NCBI RefSeq assembly: GCF_900105965.1
Contig: NZ_FNTV01000001.1
Span: 620,001 to 684,000, forward strand
Length of the DNA: 64,000 bases
Source of the DNA: Arthrobacter alpinus
GTDB taxonomy: Bacteria > Actinomycetota > Actinomycetes > Actinomycetales > Micrococcaceae
Reading direction: 5' to 3'
Shown one piece after another: positions 16,104 to 24,815 of this stretch (position 1 is its first letter; each line of letters starts with the position of its first letter). The position numbers and the translations under genes were made by a program. The notes beneath the pieces are model-generated. The model did not search any database and was not told where the DNA came from. It was given only the letters and a program-made list of their open reading frames with translations.

Positions 16104-17552
16104 TTAGGACTCCTTGGTCAGGGAATCAGCAGCCGAGGTTGAGGCGGCACTGCCGGACTCTTCCCCGGCGATAGCCGGGGTGCCCGCCGAGGCGGGTACG
16201 GCGTCGTTCTTGGGGTGATCATGTCGGGGGATCAGGCCAGGGTTGCGGCCCATCAGGAACAGCTGGCGCACGCTCCACACGAACAAGACCACCAGGAGCA
16301 GGTTGCGCATTGTCAGCACACCAGCCATGAGCGCGTTGTTGTGGGACAAGGCATCGTAGAAGAGCGGGTAAACCATGAACGTCAGGATGGCCACGCCAAT
16401 GAGCATGGTGGCCGGGACGCGCCACGCCTTCCACTGGTAGGACAGGCCGACTGCGACGGCGGGAGCCAGCCACACCATGAACTGCGGCGAACCCACCTTG
16501 TTGAAGACCACAAAGGCGGTCACGAGCGCGAGTGCACCAAAGAGCAGGAGCGCGGTGCGATCGGCCCCGCCATTGCGCTTTCCGGTGTGCAGGGCCCAGA
16601 AAACCAGCCCGGCAACGAGCAGCGCGGCGGCAACAAGCAGCGGCTGCATGAGCACGCTCATGATCTCGGAACCGGGGCCGTCCACCTGCATGGAGTTGAT
16701 GTCCTGATTCATGTACATGCGCGCACCGCCCAAGCCCAACACGCTCATCCACAGCCATGGCGTGGTGAAGGTGGCCTCGAGCTGCATGCCGCGATCGCCT
16801 TGTTCCAACAGGAAATTCAGCAGCTTCGGCAGGGCATTCATGCTTAGCGCCATGCCCACCACCAGTGCGGTCACCAGCACACCGGCCAACACCACCTGCA
16901 CTCGCTGCCGGACTACTGTGAACAAGGCAAGGACGACGGCGGCCGGCCAGACTTTGGTCCACGTGGCCACACTGAGAATGAACGATGTCAGGAACGGGCT
17001 CGCCACACCGATCGACAGTGCGATCAGGACGACCGGCGCCGTCAATCCGTCAACACGGGCAAAGCCCAGCCACGCCATCAGGGCTGTGAACCCGGTCCAC
17101 CACAGGGCGGCCGGAATGGCCTCGCGCTTTTTGCCCCAGCGCGTGAGTTTTCCCACGGCCAACGTGTTCAGTGCGGCGATCATCAGGACCCAGATGAACA
17201 GGAACGGCCCGCTGCCAAAGATGTAGGCAATGGCCATGGGAATCAAGGCCAGTATTGGGTAGACCCACGGGCTGGGACCGGTCACGAGGGCTTCGTTGAA
17301 GTCCACGGATGCCCAAATGCGGTAGATAAAGGTGTCGCTAAACGCCTCGCCGCGCAGTGACAGCAGCCCCGCCAGTAAGAGGAACATCACATGTACAGCA
17401 CCAAAGATGGTCCACATGCCGCGTGGAGTTCTCAGCCAGGTTTGGGTCCGGGCGGGCAGAAGCGCGTCCCGGAATCGGGCAAGGGCGGCAAAAAACGTAT
17501 CCGTGGAGATGGTCCAGTCCTTCGTAGCAGTGGTGACGCCCGGGCGCAGCAC
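16104..17552 (-). CDS. GT87-like polytopic glycosyltransferase (DUF2029), paralogue
   Basis: A 482-residue GT-C membrane enzyme similar over its length to the next gene: GEAFSDTFIYRIWASVDFNEALVTGPSPWVYP in the first loop, FARVDGLTAPVVLIALSIGV, ATWTKVWPAAVVLAL, GDRGMQLEATFTTPWLWMSV and FNKVGSPQFMVWLAP. The C-terminal 40 residues are a hydrophilic Ala/Ser/Pro tail. GT87 enzymes use polyprenol-phosphate mannose in mycobacterial PIM and lipomannan synthesis; that role is inferred here. GTG 17552 is the first start, without a clear ribosome binding site. It forms a two-gene operon with the gene at 14795. Confidence 0.85.
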   Translation of the reverse strand: MLRPGVTTATKDWTISTDTFFAALARFRDALLPARTQTWLRTPRGMWTIFGAVHVMFLLLAGLLSLRGEAFSDTFIYRIWASVDFNEALVTGPSPWVYPILALIPMAIAYIFGSGPFLFIWVLMIAALNTLAVGKLTRWGKKREAIPAALWWTGFTALMAWLGFARVDGLTAPVVLIALSIGVASPFLTSFILSVATWTKVWPAAVVLALFTVVRQRVQVVLAGVLVTALVVGMALSMNALPKLLNFLLEQGDRGMQLEATFTTPWLWMSVLGLGGARMYMNQDINSMQVDGPGSEIMSVLMQPLLVAAALLVAGLVFWALHTGKRNGGADRTALLLFGALALVTAFVVFNKVGSPQFMVWLAPAVAVGLSYQWKAWRVPATMLIGVAILTFMVYPLFYDALSHNNALMAGVLTMRNLLLVVLFVWSVRQLFLMGRNPGLIPRHDHPKNDAVPASAGTPAIAGEESGSAASTSAADSLTKES

Positions 17553-17742
17553 GCGTGCGTGGCGCAGGTCCAGTGGTCGTTTCCAAGGAATTGACCGGGT
17601 GAAGTGGGTAGAATGCCAAGAACGGAGTCCGTGGCTGCTTACATATTAGCGCAGCACCCTGTTGCTCCCCGGGCCGGTTCCGGCCCTCTGCACGCAAACC
17701 AGTCCTGCCGCGAGGGACAGCATTAGTTCAGGAGTTAAGCAG

Positions 17743-19368
17743 TTGACAAGCACGCGTGTTGCCCAGCCGGAGGTGAAGACAAAGGTGTTGAGTAAGCTGC
17801 CTTTTCGCACTGGGACCGCGGCATCAGCAGTTTGGCAGGGATTTGCCGGTTCTGTGATGTTGCTGTTGGGCTCACTGGGTGTTGGATGGCTCGCCAGCAG
17901 TTCTGTCCTGATCCGCAATCCACTCTTTATTGTGGCCAGAACCACGCCGGTGGCCGTCATTGTCGCCACGGTTTTGTTGTGCCTTGGTGCTGCTTTGATG
18001 CTGCGTGGTTGGCTGCGGTTGCGCCAACACTTGGTGTCGTGGGATGAATCTTCTGCTCCGGTCTTGAAGAAGGCCCTGATTTTGTGGGTTGCGCCCATGA
18101 TGTTCGCGCTGCCGCTCTTCAGCCGGGACTCCTACGCCTATATTGGCCAGGGCCGCCTCATGCAGCAGGGGCTGAATCCTTATACCGACGGCATTTCCGC
18201 CTTGAACAACTATTTTTCGCTCGGTCCGGACACCCTGTGGACCGAAGCGCCCACACCCTATGGACCCTTGTGGCTCTGGTTGGAGCACTTCGCGGTTCTC
18301 CTGCCGGCCAGCAGCCCCGAGATCGCGCTGATTCCCTTCCGGCTGGCGTGCCTGGCTGGTGTGGTGTTGCTGGCCATCTACATCCCCAAGCTGGCCGCCC
18401 GCCACGGTTTCAACCCACACCGGGCCTTGTGGCTGGTGGTTTTGAACCCCGTTGTGCTGATTAACTTTGTTGCCAGCGTCCACAATGATTCGCTCATGCT
18501 GGGCCTTGTGGTGGCCGGTCTCTACTACGCCTCATCGAAGCGGGCCATCCTGGGGATCTTGCTCGTGACGGCTTCGATCGCCATTAAACCCATCACCTTG
18601 ATCGCCTTGCCCTTTGTTGGATTGCTGTGGGCGGGGTCCCAAGCGGGTTGGGTCCGCAAATTTGGGATCTGGGCGGCAACCCTGGGCATCTCTACGGCCG
18701 TCATGGGCATCATGGGCGCCATCAATGGTCTGGGCTTTGGCTGGTTGGCGGCCCTGCAGACACCCGGTACGGTGTGGATCTGGTACGCGCCGATTGGCCT
18801 GTTCTCGAATATTGTTGGCTTCGTAGTCACACTGTTGGGCGGGGGCGGTGCCTCCGTGACGGATGTGATCCAGGGGATCGGCCAGGTGGCTTCGATTCTT
18901 ATCGTCATGGTTCTGGCATTTTGGAAGATCAACCTGCCGTCCAGCGCATCCGCAGACGCAGGTTTGACGGCAAATGCCGGGTCAGCCTTCACCAACCCGG
19001 AAGCACATGGCGAATCGCAGCGGTACAGCCAGGCAGTGCTGCGGCGCATGACATGGGCTTTTGCAGCAGTTGTTCTCATGGCGCCGATGATTCAGCCCTG
19101 GTACATGTTGTGGCTTGTGGCCTTCTTCGCAGTCACAGGGGTAAAGGAGGGATGGCAGCTGCGGACAGTGCTCTATCTGACGGCGTTCTTTACGCTGATT
19201 GCACTAACGGATCAGCTCAGCGTATTCCCTTGGATTCCGGTCGTCCTGGTTCGGTCCGTAGCCATTGGCGTTGGCGTCCTGAGCATTTTGTATGTCATGT
19301 TCTGGGACAAAAAAACGCGAGGACTCTTTGTCCCCAGCCGCGAACCTGCCCGTTCCACAACCGCCTGA
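17743..19368 (+). CDS. MptB-like polyprenol-phosphomannose-dependent alpha-1,6-mannosyltransferase (paralogue 2)
   Basis: A 541-residue GT-C mannosyltransferase, paralogue of the gene at 13195: SRDSYAYIGQGRLMQQGLNPYTDG in the catalytic loop, NDSLMLGLVVAGLYYASSKR, IKPITLIALPFVGLLWAG and LMAPMIQPWYMLWL near the C-terminus. It differs by a hydrophilic insertion near residues 400-440. I place the start at TTG 17743, eight bases after AGGAG; an upstream ATG at 17662 lacks such a site. The two MptB-like genes flank the two GT87 genes, suggesting one envelope glycan pathway. Confidence 0.85.
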   Translation: MTSTRVAQPEVKTKVLSKLPFRTGTAASAVWQGFAGSVMLLLGSLGVGWLASSSVLIRNPLFIVARTTPVAVIVATVLLCLGAALMLRGWLRLRQHLVSWDESSAPVLKKALILWVAPMMFALPLFSRDSYAYIGQGRLMQQGLNPYTDGISALNNYFSLGPDTLWTEAPTPYGPLWLWLEHFAVLLPASSPEIALIPFRLACLAGVVLLAIYIPKLAARHGFNPHRALWLVVLNPVVLINFVASVHNDSLMLGLVVAGLYYASSKRAILGILLVTASIAIKPITLIALPFVGLLWAGSQAGWVRKFGIWAATLGISTAVMGIMGAINGLGFGWLAALQTPGTVWIWYAPIGLFSNIVGFVVTLLGGGGASVTDVIQGIGQVASILIVMVLAFWKINLPSSASADAGLTANAGSAFTNPEAHGESQRYSQAVLRRMTWAFAAVVLMAPMIQPWYMLWLVAFFAVTGVKEGWQLRTVLYLTAFFTLIALTDQLSVFPWIPVVLVRSVAIGVGVLSILYVMFWDKKTRGLFVPSREPARSTTA

Positions 19369-19369
19369 A

Positions 19370-20095
19370 TCAGAGGTGTTTGAGGGCCTCGCGACGGGAC
19401 AGCGGGCTGAGCTGGGCGGCATGTTCTTGAACATAGGAGCGCACCCACTCGGGATCGGTTTTGCCATGTTGGCGCAGAGCCCAGCCGATCGCTTTGCGGA
19501 TGAAAAACTCCTTGTCATCCAGGTTCGGGCCAATCACCCCGCTGAGCAGGTTCAGATCCGTGGCTGCCTTGGCCGGCAATTGAGCAATGATCGAGGCCCG
19601 GCGGAACCAAAAGTTCTCATGGACGCTCCACTGCCGCAAGAGCGGATCCATGGTGTCCCGATGCATTTGGAGCAGTTCGCACAGGCGAGGCGCCACCGAA
19701 TCCACGAAATCCCACCACTGACCGGTCCCAATAACGACGCCGTAAAACGGCAAGAGCCCCATCTCGCCTTTGCCGAGGCGTGAGTCAGTGAGCATGATGG
19801 CCGCGTACCGTTCCTCCCGAAACTGTGCAGCGGTCCACAGCGCCATGACGGTTGCATGCAGCTCCTCGACGTTGGCGAAGGGGTGCTCCTTGGCAAGGGC
19901 TCTGACAGTTTTGCGGACCGCGGGGGAGGGGACCCCCAGATACGGCATGGAAGATTTCATGTAGAGCGCCATCCCCTCGGCTTTCTCAGTGAGGGACACC
20001 TGATCCAAGGCGGGACGAAGGGCTTGCAGAAACGCGGCGTTGGTCAGGCCCGTCGGGACGTATTCGAGGAGAAGGTCCGTGTCTGATGGCGTCAT
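19370..20095 (-). CDS. DNA alkylation repair protein, AlkD-like HEAT-repeat glycosylase
   Basis: A 241-residue all-helical protein of the AlkC/AlkD family, which excises 3-methyl- and 7-methyl-purines by DNA capture in HEAT-like repeats. Recognised segments are MALYMKSSMPYLGVPSPAVRK, REERYAAIMLTD, WWDFVDSVAPRLC and the RRASIIAQL helix. The conserved W-D pair that acts in catalysis (WDFVD) is visible. It ends one base from the stop of the convergent mannosyltransferase gene, leaving no intergenic terminator. Confidence 0.85.
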   Translation of the reverse strand: MTPSDTDLLLEYVPTGLTNAAFLQALRPALDQVSLTEKAEGMALYMKSSMPYLGVPSPAVRKTVRALAKEHPFANVEELHATVMALWTAAQFREERYAAIMLTDSRLGKGEMGLLPFYGVVIGTGQWWDFVDSVAPRLCELLQMHRDTMDPLLRQWSVHENFWFRRASIIAQLPAKAATDLNLLSGVIGPNLDDKEFFIRKAIGWALRQHGKTDPEWVRSYVQEHAAQLSPLSRREALKHL

Positions 20096-20135
20096 GCCAC
20101 CAGCGTAGCGCCCCGGCGGCTACCATCTTGTTGGT

Positions 20136-20951
20136 ATGGAGCAAAGTGCGTTGATGCCAGCCGTGGAGCTAGTTGCGGCGTTGCGATCTGCCGGATGTGT
20201 CTTTGCGGAAGAGGAAGCCGCGATTCTGTTGGAAGCAGCCGGCACCGCTGGCATCCTCACCGACATGCTGGCCCTGCGAACCCACGGACACCCTTTGGAA
20301 CACATCGTGGGGTGGGCACAATTTTACGGGTTAAGAATCGCCGTGGCACCGGGAGTCTTTGTGCCCCGGCTGCGCAGCGAGTTCCTCGTGAGTGAGGCCT
20401 TGGACGCGTTGCTGCGGATGCCGTCGAATAACGCTGGCCTGCGGATTCTTGATCTTTGCTGCGGGAGCGGGGCTATCGGTGCAGCCCTAACCCACCGCCT
20501 GACCCACCGAGGTCACAAGGTGGAACTCCACGCTGCGGACATTGACCCTGTTGCGCTCGAATGTGCCGCCCGGAATATTGGACCGTTCCACGGCACGGTC
20601 CACAGCGGGGACTTGTTCGCAGCTCTGCCCCATGAATTGGGATCCAGCTTTCACATCATTGTGGCAAATGCCCCCTATGTACCAACCTCGGCCATCGATT
20701 TCATGCCGCAGGAGGCAAGGGTCTACGAGCCTGAAGCTGCCTTGGATGGGGGAATCGACGGTCTCGCCGTGCAACGAAGAATCGCACTGGAGGCCCCCGC
20801 ATGGCTTCGCCCAGATGGGCTGCTGTTAATCGAAAGCAGTGTCCGGCAGGCCCCCAAAAGCGCAGCCATCATGGGCTCACATGGATTTTCAACGAGTATT
20901 GCTACCAACCATGATGTGGACGGCACAGTTGTCACAGGACGAATGCAGTGA
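20136..20951 (+). CDS. PrmC/HemK-like putative protein N5-glutamine methyltransferase
   Basis: A 271-residue class I SAM methyltransferase with an N-terminal helical domain (residues 1-70) like PrmC and motif I LDLCCGSGAIGAAL. The catalytic NPPY tetrapeptide of PrmC is NAPY here (VANAPYVPTSAIDFMPQEARVYEPEAALDGG). This is an actinobacterial paralogue separate from the release-factor methyltransferase expected next to prfA, which is not in the window. Its substrate is not known. Divergent from the AlkD-like gene with 40 bp between starts. Confidence 0.82.
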   Translation: MEQSALMPAVELVAALRSAGCVFAEEEAAILLEAAGTAGILTDMLALRTHGHPLEHIVGWAQFYGLRIAVAPGVFVPRLRSEFLVSEALDALLRMPSNNAGLRILDLCCGSGAIGAALTHRLTHRGHKVELHAADIDPVALECAARNIGPFHGTVHSGDLFAALPHELGSSFHIIVANAPYVPTSAIDFMPQEARVYEPEAALDGGIDGLAVQRRIALEAPAWLRPDGLLLIESSVRQAPKSAAIMGSHGFSTSIATNHDVDGTVVTGRMQ

Positions 20952-21037
20952 GCCGAGAGCCCTTTCGCATCCGGAGCTGATGGGCCAAGATTAGTAGACA
21001 AGCCGTCATACATGGTGGGTCCTAAAGGAACGAGCAC

Positions 21038-21541
21038 ATGATGAATCCTCGTTTTGGCCAAGGTGCAGTGGTGGTGGGCTTGCTGCCCGAGCAAGATCCC
21101 GCAGTGTTGAAATGTGCCGTTGACTTGGCTGTGGCCACCGGCGCGGAGCTCGTGGGGGCATATGTTGACCCGGGCAGTTATCTTATTGAGTGGGATCCCG
21201 ACGGCAACGTTTTAGGGAAATCCCTGGACAGGGCCCTGGATCCCGACGACGAGGCGGCGCTGGCTGTCTTGGAACTTGGGCCGCTACTGACCGCGGCAAC
21301 GGAAAAGCACAACGTCACCGCGAGCATCCGCGTTCTCGGTGGCGAGACAGCGCTGGCGCTTGGGCGGTTGGCGGAGGCCGTCAATGCCTCGGTTATTGTG
21401 GTGGGCGCCCGGCGACCGGGATTGCTGGCCGGCGTCAATGAAGTCCTGGCCGGATCCGTGGTGCGCAAGCTTTTGGCAACCCAGCACATTCCAGTCCTTG
21501 CCATACCGCGCGTGGACGCCCACCCGCCGCTACACGGCTGA
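21038..21541 (+). CDS. Universal stress protein (UspA domain)
   Basis: A 167-residue single UspA domain. VVVGLLPEQDPAVLKCAVDLA opens the fold, and the C-terminal ATP-type loop GARRPGLLAGVNEVLAGSVVRKLLATQHIPVLAIPR follows the G-2X-G-9X-G(S/T) pattern, so nucleotide binding is likely. AAAGGA lies ahead of the ATG. It ends 3 bp from the convergent SRPBCC gene. Stress regulation is inferred from the family. Confidence 0.88.
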   Translation: MMNPRFGQGAVVVGLLPEQDPAVLKCAVDLAVATGAELVGAYVDPGSYLIEWDPDGNVLGKSLDRALDPDDEAALAVLELGPLLTAATEKHNVTASIRVLGGETALALGRLAEAVNASVIVVGARRPGLLAGVNEVLAGSVVRKLLATQHIPVLAIPRVDAHPPLHG

Positions 21542-21544
21542 AGC

Positions 21545-22009
21545 CTAGTTTTTCTTGGCCACGAGTTCCGCTAGCTGAGCCAGGCCCTTTTCAAAATCGC
21601 CACCTACCATCTTGTCCATGTTCATGAAGAGCATGAAGACGCGGCTCAGGCCCTTGTTTTCTCCCGTCATGGTCCACGTGACACGCGTGCCATCGCCCAC
21701 CGGTTCAAAGGTGAACGTTGTGGGGTTAACGGCCTTCATGGGCTTGGTGAACTCCAGGCGCAGGTGAATCCGTGAGGGTTCAACGGCCTCGAGGATTTCC
21801 ATGGTTCCAGCCCCGGCCTTGCCATTTCCCTTCCACGAATAGGTTGCGCCAACGCCTTCAACCGGGCCCGAGTAGCTGCGCTGCATGGACGGATCGAGGC
21901 CTTCCCATGGTGACCAATTGATCCACTCACGGAAACCGACAACGTGAGCGTAGATTTCAGCTGCTGGGGCCGGGATGACTGAGCTGCGGGAGACGGTAAA
22001 TGTTGACAT
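21545..22009 (-). CDS. SRPBCC family protein (polyketide cyclase/dehydrase-like fold)
   Basis: A 154-residue START-like ligand-binding protein. Characteristic segments are VIPAPAAEIYAHVVGFREWINWSPWEGLDP at the N-terminus, the central TFTFEPVGDGTRVTWTMTGENKG and the C-terminal amphipathic helix GGDFEKGLAQLAELV. The ligand is unknown. ATG 22009 is used; a GTG two codons upstream is an alternative. Confidence 0.85.
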   Translation of the reverse strand: MSTFTVSRSSVIPAPAAEIYAHVVGFREWINWSPWEGLDPSMQRSYSGPVEGVGATYSWKGNGKAGAGTMEILEAVEPSRIHLRLEFTKPMKAVNPTTFTFEPVGDGTRVTWTMTGENKGLSRVFMLFMNMDKMVGGDFEKGLAQLAELVAKKN

Positions 22010-22065
22010 AGTCACAGCATAGGCCCCGGCGCCGACATTCGTCAGTGCCCTCGTGACGCGCCGCG

Positions 22066-22233
22066 TTAGCTGGCGTCTTCGGGCCCTTCGGCAGGATCTT
22101 GGGTGTGCATCCGAATCTCCGGCATCTCCTTGCCGTCGGTTCCTTCCGCAGCAGTCTCTGCATGCTCCCGGGATGTTCCCTCACCCGAGAGAGCCGTTCC
22201 GTCGCTAGTGTTTGTGGCTGGTGTGCTGCTCAT
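22066..22233 (-). CDS. Small acidic hydrophilic protein, function unknown
   Basis: A 55-codon frame encoding a Ser/Thr/Glu-rich, probably disordered peptide (MSSTPATNTSDGTALSGEG at its start, ending EGPEDAS). GAAGG lies seven bases before the ATG, and it follows the SRPBCC gene's direction 56 bp upstream. No family is recognised. The main doubt is that an open frame also exists on the opposite strand, but that frame has no good start. Confidence 0.4.
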   Translation of the reverse strand: MSSTPATNTSDGTALSGEGTSREHAETAAEGTDGKEMPEIRMHTQDPAEGPEDAS

Positions 22234-22387
22234 GGCCCTGCCTTCTTTCCTGCCGCCGGGCTCCTGTTGGCCGTGCGGCCTTTCTCTCATTGTGGCCCTT
22301 TGGGGCGGCTTTGTCATCGGCATAAAGTGCCCGCGAGATTGGCTGCTTGGTGGTGCGTCCTCGCCGCGCGAGGTACACACTGGAAGC

Positions 22388-23311
22388 ATGCTCAATCCCG
22401 TGGCCTGGTGGCGCCAACAACTCCGAGGCACCTTTAGCAACAATTCGCCCACCGTTCCGCAATGGGAGCTGGACCTGGAAATGGGCGACGACGCCGGCTA
22501 CTTCGGCCCCGATTCGGCGGCTTGGGCTGTGCATGGCTCAATGACGACACTCGTGGCAGGTATCCAGGCCCTGCTCATTCAGGCGCTTCACCCGGGCGCG
22601 CTCGCGGGTGTCCATGACCATTCCAACTACCGGACCGATCCGTTGGGCAGGCTGGCCGGCACCATCCAGTGGATCTTTACGGTCACCTATGGAGACACCG
22701 TTGCGGCGATCAAGGCCTCGGCCAGAGTTCAGCGCCTCCACGGTTACGTCAGAGGAAACTACACCACCAACGCGGGGGAGCAGCGCCCCTACACAGCCAA
22801 CGATCCCGATCTGCTCCGGTGGATACACCTGGCGTTCACGCAGGCATTTCTGGCCACACATCAGGCCTATGGTGGAGCCATCCCTGGCGGACCCGACGCC
22901 TATGTGGCCGACTGGGCTGTGGCCGGCGCCCTCATGCAGGTGAAAGATCCACCCACAACAGTTCGCGAGCTCCAAACCCAACTCGCCACGTTCAACGGCG
23001 AGCTGCGCTGTGATGAACGCGCCGCTGAAGCCATCGCATTCATTCGCCACCCGCCATTGCCACGCTCACAGCGAGCAGGGTACAGAATCCTCTTTGCCGC
23101 CGCCGTTGCGGCCCTGCCACCGCTATATCGCGAGCTTATGGACCTCCACGTCCCGGGGCTGGGCCCGGTGCCGCTCCCGGTGAAGATTCCCACCCAGGTC
23201 GTCTTCGCCGTGGTGCGTGCGAGCCTGGAATCTCCGGGCCCCAGTGAAACCGCTGCGCGGGCCCGTCGCACACGGCTGGGTGTGCAGGACGCTCCCAGAA
23301 AACGCCGCTAG
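22388..23311 (+). CDS. MpaB-family oxygenase (DUF2236, ER-bound oxygenase/latex-clearing-protein-like)
   Basis: A 307-residue DUF2236 protein. GYFGPDSAAWAVHGSMTTLVAGIQALLIQALHPGALAGVHDHS carries the conserved HP-ALAGV motif, and RLAGTIQWIFTVTYGD and LLRWIHLAFTQAFL follow, both family hallmarks. Members are b-type haem oxygenases or peroxidases of broad or unknown substrate. ATG 22388 begins the conserved part; the frame is open further upstream to 22103, but that part is hydrophobic and arginine-poor without homology. Confidence 0.82.
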   Translation: MLNPVAWWRQQLRGTFSNNSPTVPQWELDLEMGDDAGYFGPDSAAWAVHGSMTTLVAGIQALLIQALHPGALAGVHDHSNYRTDPLGRLAGTIQWIFTVTYGDTVAAIKASARVQRLHGYVRGNYTTNAGEQRPYTANDPDLLRWIHLAFTQAFLATHQAYGGAIPGGPDAYVADWAVAGALMQVKDPPTTVRELQTQLATFNGELRCDERAAEAIAFIRHPPLPRSQRAGYRILFAAAVAALPPLYRELMDLHVPGLGPVPLPVKIPTQVVFAVVRASLESPGPSETAARARRTRLGVQDAPRKRR

Positions 23312-23373
23312 GGTTGGCAGTGGCCTTTTGGCCCAGCAACGCCCGCCCACCATCCAAGGACTGTACCCAGCCC

Positions 23374-23835
23374 ATGTCGCCACGCACTTTCTACCGTACG
23401 ATCGCCACGGCCGAGGCCGTCACCTGGACACTGCTGATCGCAGCAATGATCCTCAAATATGGTGTGAAGGTTGGCGATTGGCCGGTCTCCATTGCCGGGT
23501 TTGCGCACGGTTTGGTGTTCATCGCCTACGTGGTCACCGCGATTTTGGTGGGCCTGAACCAGCGGTGGCCGAAGGGACTGATCGTGGTTGCCGCGGCCAC
23601 CTCCGTCATTCCCTATCTGACCATTCCTTTCACCAAATGGCTGGAAAACAAGGGAAGGCTCGACGGCGCATGGCGCACCACCGTGAGCGACCACCCCGGG
23701 GACGGCAAGTGGGCGGATGTGGCATTGCGGGCGATGATTGGCAGGCCGGTTCTGCTCGGCGTAACCTTCGTGGTGGTTGTTGGCGGGGTCATGGCCACCA
23801 TGCTTTTTGTTGGCCCTCCCGGCGGCCGTGCGTAA
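23374..23835 (+). CDS. DUF3817 small integral membrane protein
   Basis: A 153-residue protein with three to four hydrophobic helices and the family pattern MSPRTFYRTIATAEAVTWT, AGFAHGLVFIAYVVTAILV and PYLTIPFTKWLENKG. Proteins of this family often occur in actinobacteria as short membrane proteins of unknown function. The first 110 residues are the domain; the C-terminal part adds another hydrophobic segment. ATG 23374 begins the conserved part; AAGGA is 13 bases upstream, rather far. Confidence 0.8.
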   Translation: MSPRTFYRTIATAEAVTWTLLIAAMILKYGVKVGDWPVSIAGFAHGLVFIAYVVTAILVGLNQRWPKGLIVVAAATSVIPYLTIPFTKWLENKGRLDGAWRTTVSDHPGDGKWADVALRAMIGRPVLLGVTFVVVVGGVMATMLFVGPPGGRA

Positions 23836-23845
23836 CTAGCCGCGT

Positions 23846-24805
23846 TTACTCGTTGGCAGCGTAGGGATTGATGGATCGTTCTGGGAACGGTGTAAACCAC
23901 GCAGAGACGTCCACTGTGGCCATGCCCAGCTGTGCGGCCTGGTAGAGCAGCTCGTGGTCCAGATCATCAAACAGAGTTTTGTTGGCAAGGGCCCGCCAGT
24001 GTTCCGGCAAATCCAAGGCAGGGAGCATCTCGGCCAGGATGTCCACACTGTCAAGGGCTAGCTTGAGCGAGAGCTCTTGGGCAAGACACGACGGTGAGCT
24101 AAACGATGTTGCCAGGGCCGTACCCAAATCCAGTGTCACCACGAGGAATCGCTGGGCAAAGAGTGGCCCGTAGTGGCTTTGGTACAGCGGCGGAAGGGCG
24201 CCAAGTTGGAGCGCCTCATCGAGGGCTCCCGGTGAGGTGCGAAGTGCCTGAACGTCATCGAAGAGTTGATCGATAAGGTACTCGTACGCCCAGTGGATGG
24301 CACCGCGAAGATTCGTGGCCTGCCGCAACGACTGAGCCCGGACATCGGGGTTGAGCTCCACGGTGGAGTAGCCCAGGCGTTCCAGATCCAGACCCGGAAG
24401 TTTTTCGGCGGCAGCAAAAATTGTGTGGAGCCAATCGTCTTCACTCTCGGGCTCCTCGTCACCAAGAACGTCGCCAAACTCTGCGTCAAACTCTCCGTCG
24501 ACGTCGTCTTCCAGATCATCCTGGGCAAGCCATGCATCTGGTTCCCCTGACGCGCCATCGATCCACATACTGGCTCCGAGCGCCGTGACTCCGGGCACCG
24601 CACCGAGCACGTCGTCAGGCTCCACCAGCATCATGAGGGCCGATTCGGGACTCTCCGCGGCCTGGGCGAGCAGCTCAACAAGGGCATGCGAATCACCGTC
24701 CGACTGTTCGCGTGCCCACTTCCGGGCGTGGGCCTGAACAGCGTCCGGGTGATCAAATTCCAGATCAATTTCAAGGTGCAGCTTTGCTGTCCGCGGAATA
24801 TCCAT
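23846..24805 (-). CDS. Conserved hypothetical protein, acidic
   Basis: A 319-residue soluble, acidic protein that I do not recognise. Residues 120-150 form a Glu/Asp-rich stretch (DDLEDDVDGEFDAEFGDVLGDEE) before a helical, leucine-rich C-terminal half. There is no signal peptide or membrane segment. ATG 24805 (MDIPRTAKLHLEIDLEF) is chosen over an upstream ATG at 24889 because the extra residues run into the neighbouring regulator gene. It follows the TetR gene in the same direction with a 10-bp gap, so cotranscription is possible. Confidence 0.7.
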   Translation of the reverse strand: MDIPRTAKLHLEIDLEFDHPDAVQAHARKWAREQSDGDSHALVELLAQAAESPESALMMLVEPDDVLGAVPGVTALGASMWIDGASGEPDAWLAQDDLEDDVDGEFDAEFGDVLGDEEPESEDDWLHTIFAAAEKLPGLDLERLGYSTVELNPDVRAQSLRQATNLRGAIHWAYEYLIDQLFDDVQALRTSPGALDEALQLGALPPLYQSHYGPLFAQRFLVVTLDLGTALATSFSSPSCLAQELSLKLALDSVDILAEMLPALDLPEHWRALANKTLFDDLDHELLYQAAQLGMATVDVSAWFTPFPERSINPYAANE

Positions 24806-24815
24806 GTCCGGTAGC

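Noticed and set aside
22103..22387. N-terminal 95-residue extension of the MpaB-like oxygenase
   Set aside because: Not conserved in the DUF2236 family and it overlaps the small acidic ORF on the minus strand; ATG 22388 fits the fold.
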